A DNA stretch of 42,653 bases from Streptosporangiaceae bacterium (GCA_025935815.1 JAICUO010000005.1:1-42653); one strand, 5' to 3'. Positions 17,472 to 25,835 are shown, counted from the first letter of the stretch. Numbers and translations are program-made. The notes: generated by a model from the sequence alone, not told the origin.

Positions 17472-18707
17472 CTAGCGACCGGCTCGGTAGGAGGCTTCCT
17501 GGGCGAGGACATCTTGAACCAGGTTGCCCAGGGCCAGGTTCACGTCGAAGCGGTGCAGGCCGAAGGTGGCTGGGTCGTTGTCGTCGAGGGCCGGGCGGCG
17601 GTCGGACGCGTCGGCCACGTCGGTCACCTGCAGCCAGGTGACGTTCCCGGCGGTCTGGCAGGCCGCCGTGTACAGACTCGGGTAGGTGACCCAGGTCGCG
17701 GTCGTGCCGGCCGCGTTCACGCCGGCGAAGTACGGCTGCAGCGGGGCGGTGCCGCCGCCGATGGCGGCCGGGTTGACGCAGGCGACCTGTTGCCCGGCCC
17801 CGCTGTACTGCCCGGACAGCCAGCTCACGCCCTGGCCCGCGATGCCGAAGTAGCTGTTCGGCGGCGGGGTGCGGCTGAAGGAGCTGTAGGCGATCACGCA
17901 GCCGGCCTGGCCGGGCGCGGTGCATAGTGGCAGGTGCGCGAAGGTGCCGCCGACCGGGCGCCCGGTCGGCACCTGGACGTTGCCGCCGAGCAGCACGGCG
18001 GACACGAGCAGGGAGCGGACCGCCGGGTCGCGGTCGACTTGCTGTTGCAGCAGCTTGATGAGGATCGACGCGCCCTGGGAGTGGCCGATGACGATGATGG
18101 GCTTGCCGCCGTCGCGGGCCAGGAACTCCCGCCAGGCGGCCACCACGTCGCCGTAGGCGATGGCGGCGACCGCGGAGCCCGGTGCCGCGCTGGCCAGCAG
18201 GCCGCGCAGGGTGGCCTGCCGGTAGACCGGCGCCCACACCTGGCAGGCCCGGGAGAACTGGCTGGCCTGCTCGATCGCGGTCCGCCTGATAACCGGCTGC
18301 GCTTTCAGCGGGGCGTTCACGGTGGTGCCGCCGACGACCGTCGGGTAGACGTAGAAGCAGTTGAAGGGGGAGTCCACGGCGTCGCGGGCCAGAGCCGGGG
18401 TGCGGCTGCCGGACGGGCCGACCGAGGTGCCGGCCGGGCTGACCGTGCACGGGTTGTCACCCATCCCTGGCCGGCAGAGCCAGATCACGCTGGCGTTGCC
18501 CGGCGCCGGCGGCGCGGCCGATGCTCCCTGAGCCGCCGATGTCCTCTGAGCGCTCGTCGGCCCTGAGGTGGCCGGCGTGGGCGGCGGGCCGGCCGAGCCC
18601 GTGCAGGCCGCCGTCCCGACGACGGCAGCGAACAGTGCCACCACGACGGCCGCGCGGCCCGTCGCCGGGGCTTTGACTACCCGGCATCTCACCGCGCCGC
18701 CGCTCAC
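17472..18707 (-). CDS. DUF3089 alpha/beta-hydrolase lipoprotein
   Basis: A 411-residue DUF3089-family protein. From GTG 18707 (GGAG 8 nt upstream) it starts with a basic, hydrophobic signal ending in GTAAC, a lipobox with Cys35, then a Pro/Thr/Ala linker. The catalytic domain has IWLCRPGMGDNPC near the start, FNCFYVYPTV, and the nucleophile elbow VIGHSQGA; the downstream Cys-rich segments probably form disulfides outside the cell. Family members are putative extracellular esterases/lipases. The open frame begins at 18770, but the extra residues lack a leader character. It is convergent with the RCC1 gene and divergent from the GH13 gene, with 140 nt between their starts. Confidence 0.85.
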   Translation of the reverse strand: MSGGAVRCRVVKAPATGRAAVVVALFAAVVGTAACTGSAGPPPTPATSGPTSAQRTSAAQGASAAPPAPGNASVIWLCRPGMGDNPCTVSPAGTSVGPSGSRTPALARDAVDSPFNCFYVYPTVVGGTTVNAPLKAQPVIRRTAIEQASQFSRACQVWAPVYRQATLRGLLASAAPGSAVAAIAYGDVVAAWREFLARDGGKPIIVIGHSQGASILIKLLQQQVDRDPAVRSLLVSAVLLGGNVQVPTGRPVGGTFAHLPLCTAPGQAGCVIAYSSFSRTPPPNSYFGIAGQGVSWLSGQYSGAGQQVACVNPAAIGGGTAPLQPYFAGVNAAGTTATWVTYPSLYTAACQTAGNVTWLQVTDVADASDRRPALDDNDPATFGLHRFDVNLALGNLVQDVLAQEASYRAGR

Positions 18708-18847
18708 TGGCCTAGCTCCATGAGCACAGGCTAACCATGCTTGGACTGCGCAACGGGACCAAGCACCCAATGGCTATTCTCAGACTTCCTGCGCCCGCGC
18801 GCCCCCGGGCGCGTTACGGTGCCGCGAACGCGGGAAGAGCGTGTCGC

Positions 18848-20485
18848 GTGACTGACAAGGCGACGAGCGACCTGTGGTGGAAGAACGCCGTCATCTACTG
18901 CGCCGACGTCGCGACGTGGGCCGATTCCGATGGCGACGGGACGGGGGATCTGGCCGGGCTGACCAGGCGGCTGGATTACCTGTCGGGCCTGGGCATCACC
19001 ACCTTGTGGCTGATGCCGTTCTACCCGTCCCCGCTCGGCGATGACGGCTACGACATCACCGACTACTACGCGGTCGACCCGCGCCTCGGGACGCTGGGGG
19101 ACTTCGTGGAGATGATCCGCACCGCGGACAACCTGGGCATCCGCGTGCTGGTCGACCTGGTGCTGAGCCACACCAGCAGCCAGCATCCCTGGTTCCAGCA
19201 GGCGCGCCGTGACCGTTACTCCCGGTACCGGGATTACTACCGATGGAGCGACACCAGGCAAGACCAGCCCAGCGAGGTGGCGTTCCCCGGCGAGCAGAAG
19301 GGCACGTGGACCTACGACGACGCCGCCGGGCAGTGGTACATGCACCGGTACTTCGACTTCATGCCCGACCTGAACATCACCGAGCCGAACGTCCTGGACG
19401 AGATGCACAAGGTCCTGGGATTCTGGCTGGAGCTCGGCATCTCCGGGTTCCGGGTCGACTCGCTGCAGTTCATGATCGAGACGCTCGGCACTTACGCCAA
19501 GGACCAGCCGGTCACCTACCTGCGGTCGCTGGTGGAGTTCCTCGAGCGGCGCCGCGGGAATGCCATCTTCCTCGGCGAGGCCAACGTCAGCTCCGCCGAG
19601 CAGCAGCGCTACTTCGCGGTCGACGGCGGCGACGGCGTGCAGATGCTGTTCGACTTCCGCGCCTGCGCCGCGCAGTGGCTCGCGCACGCTCGCGGCAGCG
19701 CCGCACCCATCATTGACGCGCTGAACAGCCGGCCCCGCCATCCCGAGCAGGCCCAGTTCGCCAATTTCTGCCGCCACCACGATGAGCTCAACCTCGGCAT
19801 GCTCAGCGACAGCGAGCGCGCGGAGGTCTTCGCGGCGTTCGCGCCCGAGGACCGGCACCGGCTCTACGGGCGCGGCATCCGCCGGCGGCTGGCCTCGATG
19901 CTGGGCCACGACCAGCAGCGGATCCGGCTCGCCCTCGCCCTGACGATGGCCCTGCCAGGTACGCCCATCTTGATGTACGGGGACGAGATCGGCATGGGCG
20001 AGGACCTGTCACTGCCCGGCCGTATCGCGGTCCGCAACCCGATGCAGTGGTCCCCCGAGCACGCGGGCGGCTTCTCCACCGCCAGTAAGCTGTACCGGCC
20101 GGCCCGCGCGGACGGCCCCGACGGGTACCGCGCGGTCAACGTGCTCGACCAGCGGCACGACCCGGGCTCGCTGTACTCCTGGGTCGCCCGCGCTATCCGG
20201 GCACGCCGCGAGTGCCCGGAGCTCGGCTGGGGCACGTGGCGCACGATGAAGGTCAGCGACCCGCGCGTCCTGGTCATCGAGGCGCGCTGGCGTGACGGCC
20301 GCATGGTCACGCTGCATAACTTGTCCGCCGAGCCCGTCACGATCGCCTTGCCGGATGGCCTCGCCGACCTGGCGTCAGCGAGCCAGGCGCACCAGGTCCT
20401 CGGCGACGCCGATCCTCCGTACCATCCCGGCCGGGACGTCGCGCTCGGCCGGTACGGGTTCCGCTGGCTGCGCCTGGCCGGCTGA
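18848..20485 (+). CDS. GH13 alpha-glucan enzyme related to trehalose synthase TreS
   Basis: A 545-residue glycoside hydrolase family 13 enzyme. The barrel motifs are present: DLVLSHTSSQHPWF, GFRVDSL with the nucleophile Asp204, LGEAN with the acid/base Glu244, and HHDEL with Asp312. The WWKNAVIY start and the HTSxQHPWF and HDEL segments are those of the TreS/oligo-glucosidase branch, which interconverts maltose and trehalose or hydrolyses alpha-glucosides. Canonical TreS has Asn in the first motif (LNHTSDQ); here it is Ser, so the exact activity is uncertain. GTG 18848 with GGAAGAG upstream begins the conserved domain; the open frame runs back to 18737. It is convergent with the LigD-like gene, only 26 nt apart. 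Confidence 0.85.
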   Translation: MTDKATSDLWWKNAVIYCADVATWADSDGDGTGDLAGLTRRLDYLSGLGITTLWLMPFYPSPLGDDGYDITDYYAVDPRLGTLGDFVEMIRTADNLGIRVLVDLVLSHTSSQHPWFQQARRDRYSRYRDYYRWSDTRQDQPSEVAFPGEQKGTWTYDDAAGQWYMHRYFDFMPDLNITEPNVLDEMHKVLGFWLELGISGFRVDSLQFMIETLGTYAKDQPVTYLRSLVEFLERRRGNAIFLGEANVSSAEQQRYFAVDGGDGVQMLFDFRACAAQWLAHARGSAAPIIDALNSRPRHPEQAQFANFCRHHDELNLGMLSDSERAEVFAAFAPEDRHRLYGRGIRRRLASMLGHDQQRIRLALALTMALPGTPILMYGDEIGMGEDLSLPGRIAVRNPMQWSPEHAGGFSTASKLYRPARADGPDGYRAVNVLDQRHDPGSLYSWVARAIRARRECPELGWGTWRTMKVSDPRVLVIEARWRDGRMVTLHNLSAEPVTIALPDGLADLASASQAHQVLGDADPPYHPGRDVALGRYGFRWLRLAG

Positions 20486-20486
20486 G

Positions 20487-20499
20487 GCCGCCGGGCGGC
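20487..20499. terminator. Compact GC hairpin between convergent genes
   Basis: GCCGC and GCGGC flank a 3-nt loop within the 26-nt gap between the convergent GH13 and LigD-like genes. It could terminate both transcripts. There is no T tract, and short GC hairpins are common in this DNA. Confidence 0.3.
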
Positions 20500-20511
20500 A
20501 CGCGGCCGGGG

Positions 20512-22179
20512 TCAGGTGATCGGGGGCAGCACCTGGCGGGCGGTCAGCACGGTCGCGAACGGGTCGCCTCGCTCGGCCAGCCGGGAGGGGAAGTCCCGGA
20601 TCGTGAAAGAGTCCGGACGCAGCGCGGGGTCGTCGAGCTCGTCCCAGTCGATCGGCGCGGATACCGGGGCGCCGGCCACGGCGCGGGGGCTGTACGGCGC
20701 GACCAGGGTCTTGTTGATGACGTTCTGGGTGTAGTCCAGCCGGGCCAGTCCGCCGCGGTCGCGAACGTTCCATTGCCAGCTGACCAGTTCGGGGACGGCG
20801 GCGCCGACGGCGCGGGACAGCTGCTTGGTCCAGTCGCGGGTGTCATCGAAGCTGGGGCCGCGGGCGATGGGGATCCAGATCTGAATCCCCCGCCGTCCGG
20901 TGAGCTTGGGCTGGCCCGCCACGCCGAGGTGCTCCAGCGCGACGCGGTGCAGCCGGGCGAGCGCGAGCACGTCGTCCCAGGAGGTCGCCGGGCCAGGGTC
21001 GATATCGATCAGGGCATAGCTGGGCAGGTGCGGCTGGTCGGTGCGGGAGGTCCAGGCGTGCCACTCCAGCGCGCCGAAGTTAGCCGCCCACACCAGCGTC
21101 GCGGGCTCGCTGACGACCAGGTAGGTGCTGGTCTCTCCCGGGCCAGCGTCAGGGTAGTCCCAGCGCGAGATCCAGTCCGGGGCGTGCCCGGGTAGCTGCT
21201 TGTGCCAGAACCCGGAGGTATCGGCGCCGCCGGGGAACCGGTGCATGTTCAGGGCGCGGCCGGCCAGGTAGGGCAGCACCACGGGGGCGATGCACGCGGC
21301 GTAGCGGACGAACTCGCGCTTGGTCACTGGCGGCTGCCCGTCAGCCGACGGGAAGAGCACCTTGTCCAGGTTGGTCAGCCGCAGCCGGCGACCGAAGACC
21401 TCCCAGGCACCGCCCGGCCCGAGGCGGTCGAGCGCGTCGAGCTGGTCAGCCGAGGGGCCAGCGGGCGCCGCGGTGCCATCGACTGCGGTGCCATCGACTG
21501 CGGTGCCATTGACCGGCACGCTGGCCTGCGCGGGGGGCAGGTCCGAGCGCCACATCCGCCGCGGGTCGGCCTTGACCTCCTCGTTGGTGCGCCCGCTGAG
21601 CACTGACTGGGGATAATCGGCCGGATCCCAGCCCTCCACTGCGTACTCGTCGCGTTTATGGAGCAGCAGCCACTGGTCCTTGCCGGACCGGTCGCGGCCG
21701 CGCCGGACCAGGACCAGGCGGCCGCGGAGCTTGTGGCCGTGCACGTCGGCGTGCAGCTCGCCGCCCGCGATGGCCGCGGCCGGGTCGTCGGTGCCGTGCG
21801 GCTCCCAGGTGCCGAAGTCCCAGACGATTACGTCGCCGCCGCCGTACTCCCCGGCCGGGATGACGCCCTCAAAGTCCAGGTACTCGATGGGGTGATCCTC
21901 GACGTGCACGGCAATGCGCTTCACGGAGGGATCAAGGGTCGGCCCCTTCGGCACCGCCCAGCTCGCCAGCACGCCGCCGATTTCGAACCGGACGTCATAG
22001 TGCAGCCGCCGCGCCCGGTGCAGCTGGACCACGAACCGGGCCGGGCCGGCGCCGGTCCGCTCGCCGGGTGATTCCGGGGCACCGGACGGCTCCGGCGTGC
22101 GAGTGAAGTCTCGCTTGCGATGGTAGGGCGCCAGCTTCCCGGCGCCGGGAGCCGCGTCCGGGCGCCTGCCCGCAGCCAT
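20512..22179 (-). CDS. LigD-like 3'-phosphoesterase plus primase-polymerase, no ligase domain
   Basis: A protein of about 555 residues with two DNA end-processing domains of non-homologous end joining. Residues about 48-190 are the 3'-phosphoesterase domain (QLHRARRLHYDVRFE, SWAVPKGPT, VEDHPIEY, GEYGGGDVIVWD). Residues about 255-550 are the LigD-type polymerase/primase domain (NLDKVLFP, the metal-binding LIDIDPG, TGRRGIQIW, LDYTQN with the third Asp). The ATP-dependent ligase domain of full LigD is missing, so a separate ligase and Ku must be encoded elsewhere. The linker holds three VxGTA repeats. I chose ATG 22179 (GAGG 10 nt upstream); GTG 22215 would add 12 residues. Confidence 0.88.
   Translation of the reverse strand: MAAGRRPDAAPGAGKLAPYHRKRDFTRTPEPSGAPESPGERTGAGPARFVVQLHRARRLHYDVRFEIGGVLASWAVPKGPTLDPSVKRIAVHVEDHPIEYLDFEGVIPAGEYGGGDVIVWDFGTWEPHGTDDPAAAIAGGELHADVHGHKLRGRLVLVRRGRDRSGKDQWLLLHKRDEYAVEGWDPADYPQSVLSGRTNEEVKADPRRMWRSDLPPAQASVPVNGTAVDGTAVDGTAAPAGPSADQLDALDRLGPGGAWEVFGRRLRLTNLDKVLFPSADGQPPVTKREFVRYAACIAPVVLPYLAGRALNMHRFPGGADTSGFWHKQLPGHAPDWISRWDYPDAGPGETSTYLVVSEPATLVWAANFGALEWHAWTSRTDQPHLPSYALIDIDPGPATSWDDVLALARLHRVALEHLGVAGQPKLTGRRGIQIWIPIARGPSFDDTRDWTKQLSRAVGAAVPELVSWQWNVRDRGGLARLDYTQNVINKTLVAPYSPRAVAGAPVSAPIDWDELDDPALRPDSFTIRDFPSRLAERGDPFATVLTARQVLPPIT
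21471..21515 (-). repeat. 3 x 15-bp in-frame tandem repeat in the LigD-like linker
   Basis: Units at 21471-21485 and 21486-21500 are identical (cggtgccatcgactg on the plus strand), and 21501-21515 differs at two positions. On the coding strand they give VNGTA-VDGTA-VDGTA in the linker between the phosphoesterase and polymerase domains. Confidence 0.9.
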
Positions 22180-22282
22180 GACCGGTCGGCCTCCCTTCCC
22201 TGTCGCTACAACCACAACAGGACCTCGCCCCGAGCACGGATCGTAAACATCTCAGGGGTCAGCGCCGGACGGCCGCCCCTAA

Positions 22283-22328
22283 CTTACGCTTCCGTAAGGT
22301 ACGATAGCGTAAGGTACGGTACCGTAGG
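22283..22328. promoter_or_regulatory. Repeat-rich operator region upstream of hemolysin III gene
   Basis: A perfect inverted repeat CTTACG-CTTC-CGTAAG (22283-22298) leads into direct repeats of 15 bp: CGTAAGGTACGATAG (22293-22307), CGTAAGGTACGGTAC (22308-22322) and a partial CGTAGG (22323-22328). The array ends 25 nt before the ATG of the hemolysin III gene and lies 104 nt upstream of the divergent LigD-like gene. Its AT content stands out locally. The layout looks like several adjoining binding sites for one regulator; the regulator is not identified. Confidence 0.55.
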
Positions 22329-22353
22329 TTTGGGTGGCAGGAAGGAGCATTCC

Positions 22354-23091
22354 ATGCGAGGCGTCATCGACGCGGCGGGTAAGGCGGGCGCTGCGGGCGC
22401 CGTCAGGGCCGGGGCTGGCCCGGCCGGGCCAGGCGGGGCGAGCGCCGCGCCGCCCCGGCTGCGGGGCCTGCTGCACGCCGGTGCCTTCCCGGCCGCCGCG
22501 GTGGCCGGGGCCATGCTCACCGCGCTCGGCCCGACCCAGCCGGCCCGGCTCGCGGCCGCCGTGTACAGCCTGGCCGGCATGGCCATGTTCGGCGCGTCGG
22601 CGGCATACCACCGGTCACCGCTGGGCAGCAGGCGCCGTCGCGTGCTGTCCCGGCTCGACCACGTGGGCATCCTGCTGGTGATCGCGGGCACCTACACGCC
22701 GCTGGCGGTGCTCGCGCTGCACGGCTGGACGCGGGTGAGCGTGCTGGCGGTCATCTGGACGGGGGCGGCCGGCGGCGCCGTGGCCCGGCTCATCTGGCGG
22801 CCCGCCTGGCGGCCGGCGCCCCGGTGGCTGGTCGCGTCGCTGTTCATCGCGCTTGGCTGGATCGCGGTCTTCGTGGTGCCGCAACTCCTGCGGGGGGCGG
22901 GGTCCTTGGTCGTGGCGCTGGTGCTGGCCGGGGGCATCCTGTACAGCCTGGGCGCCGCCGTCTACGCGCGAAAGTGGCCCGATCCGGCACCTCGGTGGTT
23001 CGGGTTCCACGAGGTGTTCCACGCGATGACCATCGCGGCCTACCTCACCCAGTACGCCGCCGTGTCGCTCGTCGTCTACGGGGCGGCCTGA
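22354..23091 (+). CDS. Hemolysin III/PAQR-family integral membrane protein
   Basis: A 245-residue membrane protein of the hemolysin III (YqfA/PAQR) family with about seven hydrophobic segments. The family's putative metal-site residues are present: the His in SAAYHRSP, LDHVGILLVIAGTYTP, and the C-terminal FGFHEVFHAMT. Ser and Asp companions of the first His are less clear. PAQR-like proteins are proposed to be zinc-dependent membrane hydrolases; the bacterial role is not settled. ATG 22354 is preceded by AAGGAG at ideal spacing. The first 35 residues are an Ala/Gly-rich extension ahead of the core. Its promoter carries an unusual repeat array (22283-22328), suggesting specific control. Confidence 0.88.
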   Translation: MRGVIDAAGKAGAAGAVRAGAGPAGPGGASAAPPRLRGLLHAGAFPAAAVAGAMLTALGPTQPARLAAAVYSLAGMAMFGASAAYHRSPLGSRRRRVLSRLDHVGILLVIAGTYTPLAVLALHGWTRVSVLAVIWTGAAGGAVARLIWRPAWRPAPRWLVASLFIALGWIAVFVVPQLLRGAGSLVVALVLAGGILYSLGAAVYARKWPDPAPRWFGFHEVFHAMTIAAYLTQYAAVSLVVYGAA

Positions 23092-23142
23092 TCCCGGCGC
23101 TCAAGCTGTCGCCGCTCACGGCGCGGATGGTTCAATGTGGCC

Positions 23143-23619
23143 ATGGCTGAACGCACGTGGCCCGGGGACTGGGCCGACCGCATGACCGGCAAGGACTGCC
23201 CGCTGTGCGGTGCTCTCGGCGCGGGCGACAACGACTACTCGGTCGCGGTCTTCGCCGGCGACGTCGCGGAGGTACGCCTGGAGCGCCGCAGCCGCCTGCC
23301 GGGCTACTGCATCGTGGTATGGAGGCTCGGGCACGTCGCCGAGCCAACCGACCTGGACCCCGGGCAGGCGAGCCGCTACTGGGCCGAGGTCATGGCCGCG
23401 GGGCGCGCGGTGCGGGCACGGTTCAGCCCGGTCAAGATGAACTACCTGACGCTGGGGAACACCGTCCCGCACCTGCACACCCACGTGCTCCCTCGTTACC
23501 GCGACGATCCGGCCCCCGGCGGGCCAATCGCGTGGGAGGACATCTTCGCGCCGGACCCGGTGCCCGATAGCGACTTGCGCCGCCAGGCGGCCGACCTGCG
23601 CGCGCTACTGGACGGCTAA
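23143..23619 (+). CDS. HIT-family nucleotide hydrolase/transferase
   Basis: A 158-residue histidine-triad protein. The active-site motif is HLHTHVLPR (HxHxH followed by hydrophobics), with the central His as nucleophile. CPLCG near the N-terminus suggests half of a zinc site seen in some HIT proteins. HIT enzymes hydrolyse nucleoside phosphoramidates or diadenosine polyphosphates; the substrate is not readable here. ATG 23143 is chosen over the in-frame GTG 23137; neither has a good ribosome-binding site. It follows the PAQR gene by 51 nt and is convergent with the methyltransferase gene, with a strong inverted repeat between them. Confidence 0.88.
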   Translation: MAERTWPGDWADRMTGKDCPLCGALGAGDNDYSVAVFAGDVAEVRLERRSRLPGYCIVVWRLGHVAEPTDLDPGQASRYWAEVMAAGRAVRARFSPVKMNYLTLGNTVPHLHTHVLPRYRDDPAPGGPIAWEDIFAPDPVPDSDLRRQAADLRALLDG

Positions 23620-23641
23620 CCGCGTCGATGCCCTCCGAAGC

Positions 23642-23690
23642 CGAGTGCCGTCTTTTTGGCCGGGATATGCGGCATAACTGACGGCACTCG
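23642..23690. terminator. Long inverted repeat between convergent genes
   Basis: CGAGTGCCGTC (23642-23652) and GACGGCACTCG (23680-23690) are perfect 11-bp arms around a 27-nt loop that begins with five T residues. It sits 22 nt after the HIT stop and about 100 nt from the methyltransferase stop. A bidirectional terminator is the simplest reading; a protein-binding palindrome is the alternative. Confidence 0.55.
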
Positions 23691-23792
23691 CCAATGATCA
23701 CGCCGTAGCCCGCGAGCTAGCGGGGCTGGCGAGGCAGCCTGGAACAACGAGGACAGTGGGACAAGACGGTGCCGAGCGGCATCGGGCCGGGA

Positions 23793-24569
23793 CTAGGACT
23801 TTGGGCGGCGGCGGGCGAGGTGCACGGTGATGTCGGCGGCTACCTCGACCGCCGGCGGCAGGACCCGCTGGATGCTGGCGTATGCCTGCTCGCGGGCCGG
23901 GGCCGGCAGTTGCAGGTAGGCCGAGATGGTGGACAGGTGGCCCACGTAGTCGCGGGCGCTCATCGTCAGGCGCCGGCCGATCACGTGCTGGCGGGCATCC
24001 GTGAACAATGGCGATCGCTGAAGCTCCGTGCCCGGCCACTGCATGTCATGCCCGGGCGGCGTCCCATCCGGGGACGGGATATCGTCGCTGTCCAGGAACG
24101 GCGCCCGGGCCGCGAGCACGGCGGCATCCACCGCGGGGTCAGCCAGCCGGAAGGGCCCGCCGCAGGAGGCGAACACGCCGCCCGGCTCCAGCAGCGCGGC
24201 CACGCGCGGCCACCGCCCCTCGGGGCTGGTCCAGTGCAGCGCCGCCGCCGCGTAAACCAGCCCGTAGACCGTGCCCGGCCGCAGGTCCTCGAAGCTGGCC
24301 CGCACGGCGGTGACGTTCGCGGGCACGTGCTTAACCAGCTCGGCGAGCATGGCCGGGTCGGGCTCGGTGGCGGTGACGGCGATGCCCCGCGCGGCGAACA
24401 GGCGGGTCGCCTTGCCGGTGCCGGCGCCAATCTCCAGCGCGGTCGCGACCGGCTGGCCCGCGTACGTCATCACCAGGTCGAACAGCTCTGGCGGATACCC
24501 CGGCCGGAAGCGCTCGTACGCCTGCGCCATCGCTCCGAAGCTCAGCGCGCGACTAGACACGCTGGGCAT
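23793..24569 (-). CDS. Class I SAM-dependent methyltransferase
   Basis: A 258-residue class I methyltransferase of the UbiE/type 11 kind. YERFRPGYPPELFDL opens the domain, ALEIGAGTGKATRLFA is motif I (SAM binding), TATEPDPAML is the acidic post-I strand, and FEDLRPG...AAALHW with LLEPGGVFASCGGP corresponds to the later core strands. The C-terminal half carries a cap-like insertion likely to bind the substrate, which cannot be guessed. It is cytosolic. It is a stand-alone gene whose start lies 49 nt from the end of the DUF397 gene on the same strand; no partner enzyme is adjacent. Confidence 0.88.
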   Translation of the reverse strand: MPSVSSRALSFGAMAQAYERFRPGYPPELFDLVMTYAGQPVATALEIGAGTGKATRLFAARGIAVTATEPDPAMLAELVKHVPANVTAVRASFEDLRPGTVYGLVYAAAALHWTSPEGRWPRVAALLEPGGVFASCGGPFRLADPAVDAAVLAARAPFLDSDDIPSPDGTPPGHDMQWPGTELQRSPLFTDARQHVIGRRLTMSARDYVGHLSTISAYLQLPAPAREQAYASIQRVLPPAVEVAADITVHLARRRPKS

Positions 24570-24617
24570 CCTGGCACGAACGGGGCCGTCAACGCACCGC
24601 CTTTTCCGCGCCGGGCG

Positions 24618-24875
24618 CTACTGAGCGCGCAGGCCAGCGGTGAACGAGCGCCACGTCCGCGCGGAAACGCGCAGCACCGGGCCGTGGCCGTTATCTGTGG
24701 TGTCGCGGATGAGGACCTGGCCGGGCAGGCTCCCGGCCTCGACGCAGTTCGCGCCGCCGCTGCTGACGCTGTAGCTGGACTTGCGCCACGGGACGGTTCC
24801 GACCTCCACGCAGTTCGCGCCGCCGCTGTTGACGCTGTGGCTGGACTTGCGCCAGCCGGGGGTTAGCTCTGCCAT
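24618..24875 (-). CDS. DUF397 protein with a duplicated WRKSS module
   Basis: An 85-residue DUF397 protein. These small proteins sit next to XRE regulators of the Scr1 type throughout sporulating actinomycetes and are proposed to form toxin-antitoxin-like or signalling pairs. The module WRKSSxSVxSGGANCVEVG appears twice in tandem, 22 residues apart, with the normal C-terminal LRVSARTWRSFTAGL following only the second copy. A normal DUF397 has one module, so this is an in-frame duplication. The ATG at 24875 overlaps the end of the XRE gene by 13 nt, so the two are co-translated. Confidence 0.9.
   Translation of the reverse strand: MAELTPGWRKSSHSVNSGGANCVEVGTVPWRKSSYSVSSGGANCVEAGSLPGQVLIRDTTDNGHGPVLRVSARTWRSFTAGLRAQ
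24742..24854 (-). repeat. 66-bp in-frame tandem duplication inside DUF397 gene
   Basis: Positions 24742-24788 and 24808-24854 match at 45 of 47 bases with a 66-nt offset (22 codons). The high identity implies a recent duplication of the Trp-Arg-Lys-Ser-Ser module. Confidence 0.9.
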
Positions 24876-25702
24876 CTGTCCATCGCCTTCGTGAGCCGAA
24901 CCCGGGACTCCCTCGCGGTGAGCGCGTCGGCCCGGACACGGTTAAAGGTAACCGACGCCCTGCGGACCAGCACCGGGTTATTCGCGACCTGGTCCTCAAC
25001 GAGTGCGTCGCTGACGAGCAGTTCGGGCGCGTCGTCGCTGGCCGCGAGGTTGATCGCGCCGCCGAGGCCCGCGTTCGCTCCCAGGCTACCGGGCACAACC
25101 TGGATCACAACAGCGCCGGGCAGCGCCAGCAGGTGCGCGAGTTGTTCTCCCATCGTCTCGGCGGTCCCGATCTGGTGGGTCAGCACCGGCTCCCACAGGA
25201 GAATCGTGGTGTCGGGTGGTTCGGGTCGGGCGAAAATCGCCTGGCGGCCGAGCCTGCGATCGACGAAAAGGGCGACCTGTGTCTCGTCGTAGCCGAGTGC
25301 ACGGAACAACTCGGCGGCGTAGGCCGCTGTCTGGGCGATCCCGGGCATGATGGTCGGTGCCCAGTAGCGGACAGTGTGCGCCTTCGCCTCGGTGTCATAG
25401 AAAGGTGCCACGCGGAGCTTGCCGGGGTCTTCCCGGGCACGGGCAACCCTGGCGAGCCGCTCGTAAACGCGGCGGAGCCGCCCGGTGACCCGGTAGGCGT
25501 CCAGTAGCGCGGTCAGGACCTCGGGAGTCGGGGGCTGGTCGCCGGTCTCGGCCTTGCCGATGACGCTGCGGTCGCTGCCGAGGATGGCCGCCACGTCGTC
25601 CTGGCTGCGGTAGCCCGCGAGCTTGCGCAACTCGCGGAGCTCATCGCCGAGGAGCGCGGCGGGGTCGTTCTCGGGACTGCGGGCCTGAGCTCGTGGAGTC
25701 AC
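24863..25702 (-). CDS. XRE/Scr1-type transcriptional regulator (DUF5753)
   Basis: A 279-residue regulator. An XRE helix-turn-helix occupies about residues 15-70 (LGDELRELRKLAGYRSQDDVAAILG...SVIGKAETG), followed by the DUF5753 ligand/partner domain with the typical YWAPTIMPGIAQTAAYAAEL and DxQVALFVDRRLGRQ segments and the C-terminal DALTARESRVRL. Such proteins pair with DUF397 proteins; in Streptomyces some influence development and antibiotic production. The GTG start faces the divergent anti-sigma-type ATPase gene, a neighbourhood common for these pairs. Inverted repeats at 25725-25742 are candidate operators for autoregulation. Confidence 0.9.
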   Translation of the reverse strand: MTPRAQARSPENDPAALLGDELRELRKLAGYRSQDDVAAILGSDRSVIGKAETGDQPPTPEVLTALLDAYRVTGRLRRVYERLARVARAREDPGKLRVAPFYDTEAKAHTVRYWAPTIMPGIAQTAAYAAELFRALGYDETQVALFVDRRLGRQAIFARPEPPDTTILLWEPVLTHQIGTAETMGEQLAHLLALPGAVVIQVVPGSLGANAGLGGAINLAASDDAPELLVSDALVEDQVANNPVLVRRASVTFNRVRADALTARESRVRLTKAMDRWQS

Positions 25703-25724
25703 GTGAGCTCATCTCCCTCGTGTG

Positions 25725-25742
25725 GGAAGTCGTGGTACTTCC
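25725..25742. promoter_or_regulatory. Candidate operator between divergent XRE and ATPase genes
   Basis: GGAAGT and ACTTCC are perfect 6-bp arms spaced by 6 nt. Related half-sites follow: GACTTCT at 25746-25752 and AGAAGTC at 25808-25814. The repeated GAAGT/ACTTC half-site in this 133-nt divergent promoter suggests cooperative binding, most simply by the adjacent XRE regulator. Confidence 0.5.
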
Positions 25743-25835
25743 GTGGACTTCTCGCCGGTACACGGGCGTGGTCGTCCGGTCTAATGCCATTGTAATTCCA
25801 TTGACCCAGAAGTCACCGCCGCAAGGGGAAAATCA

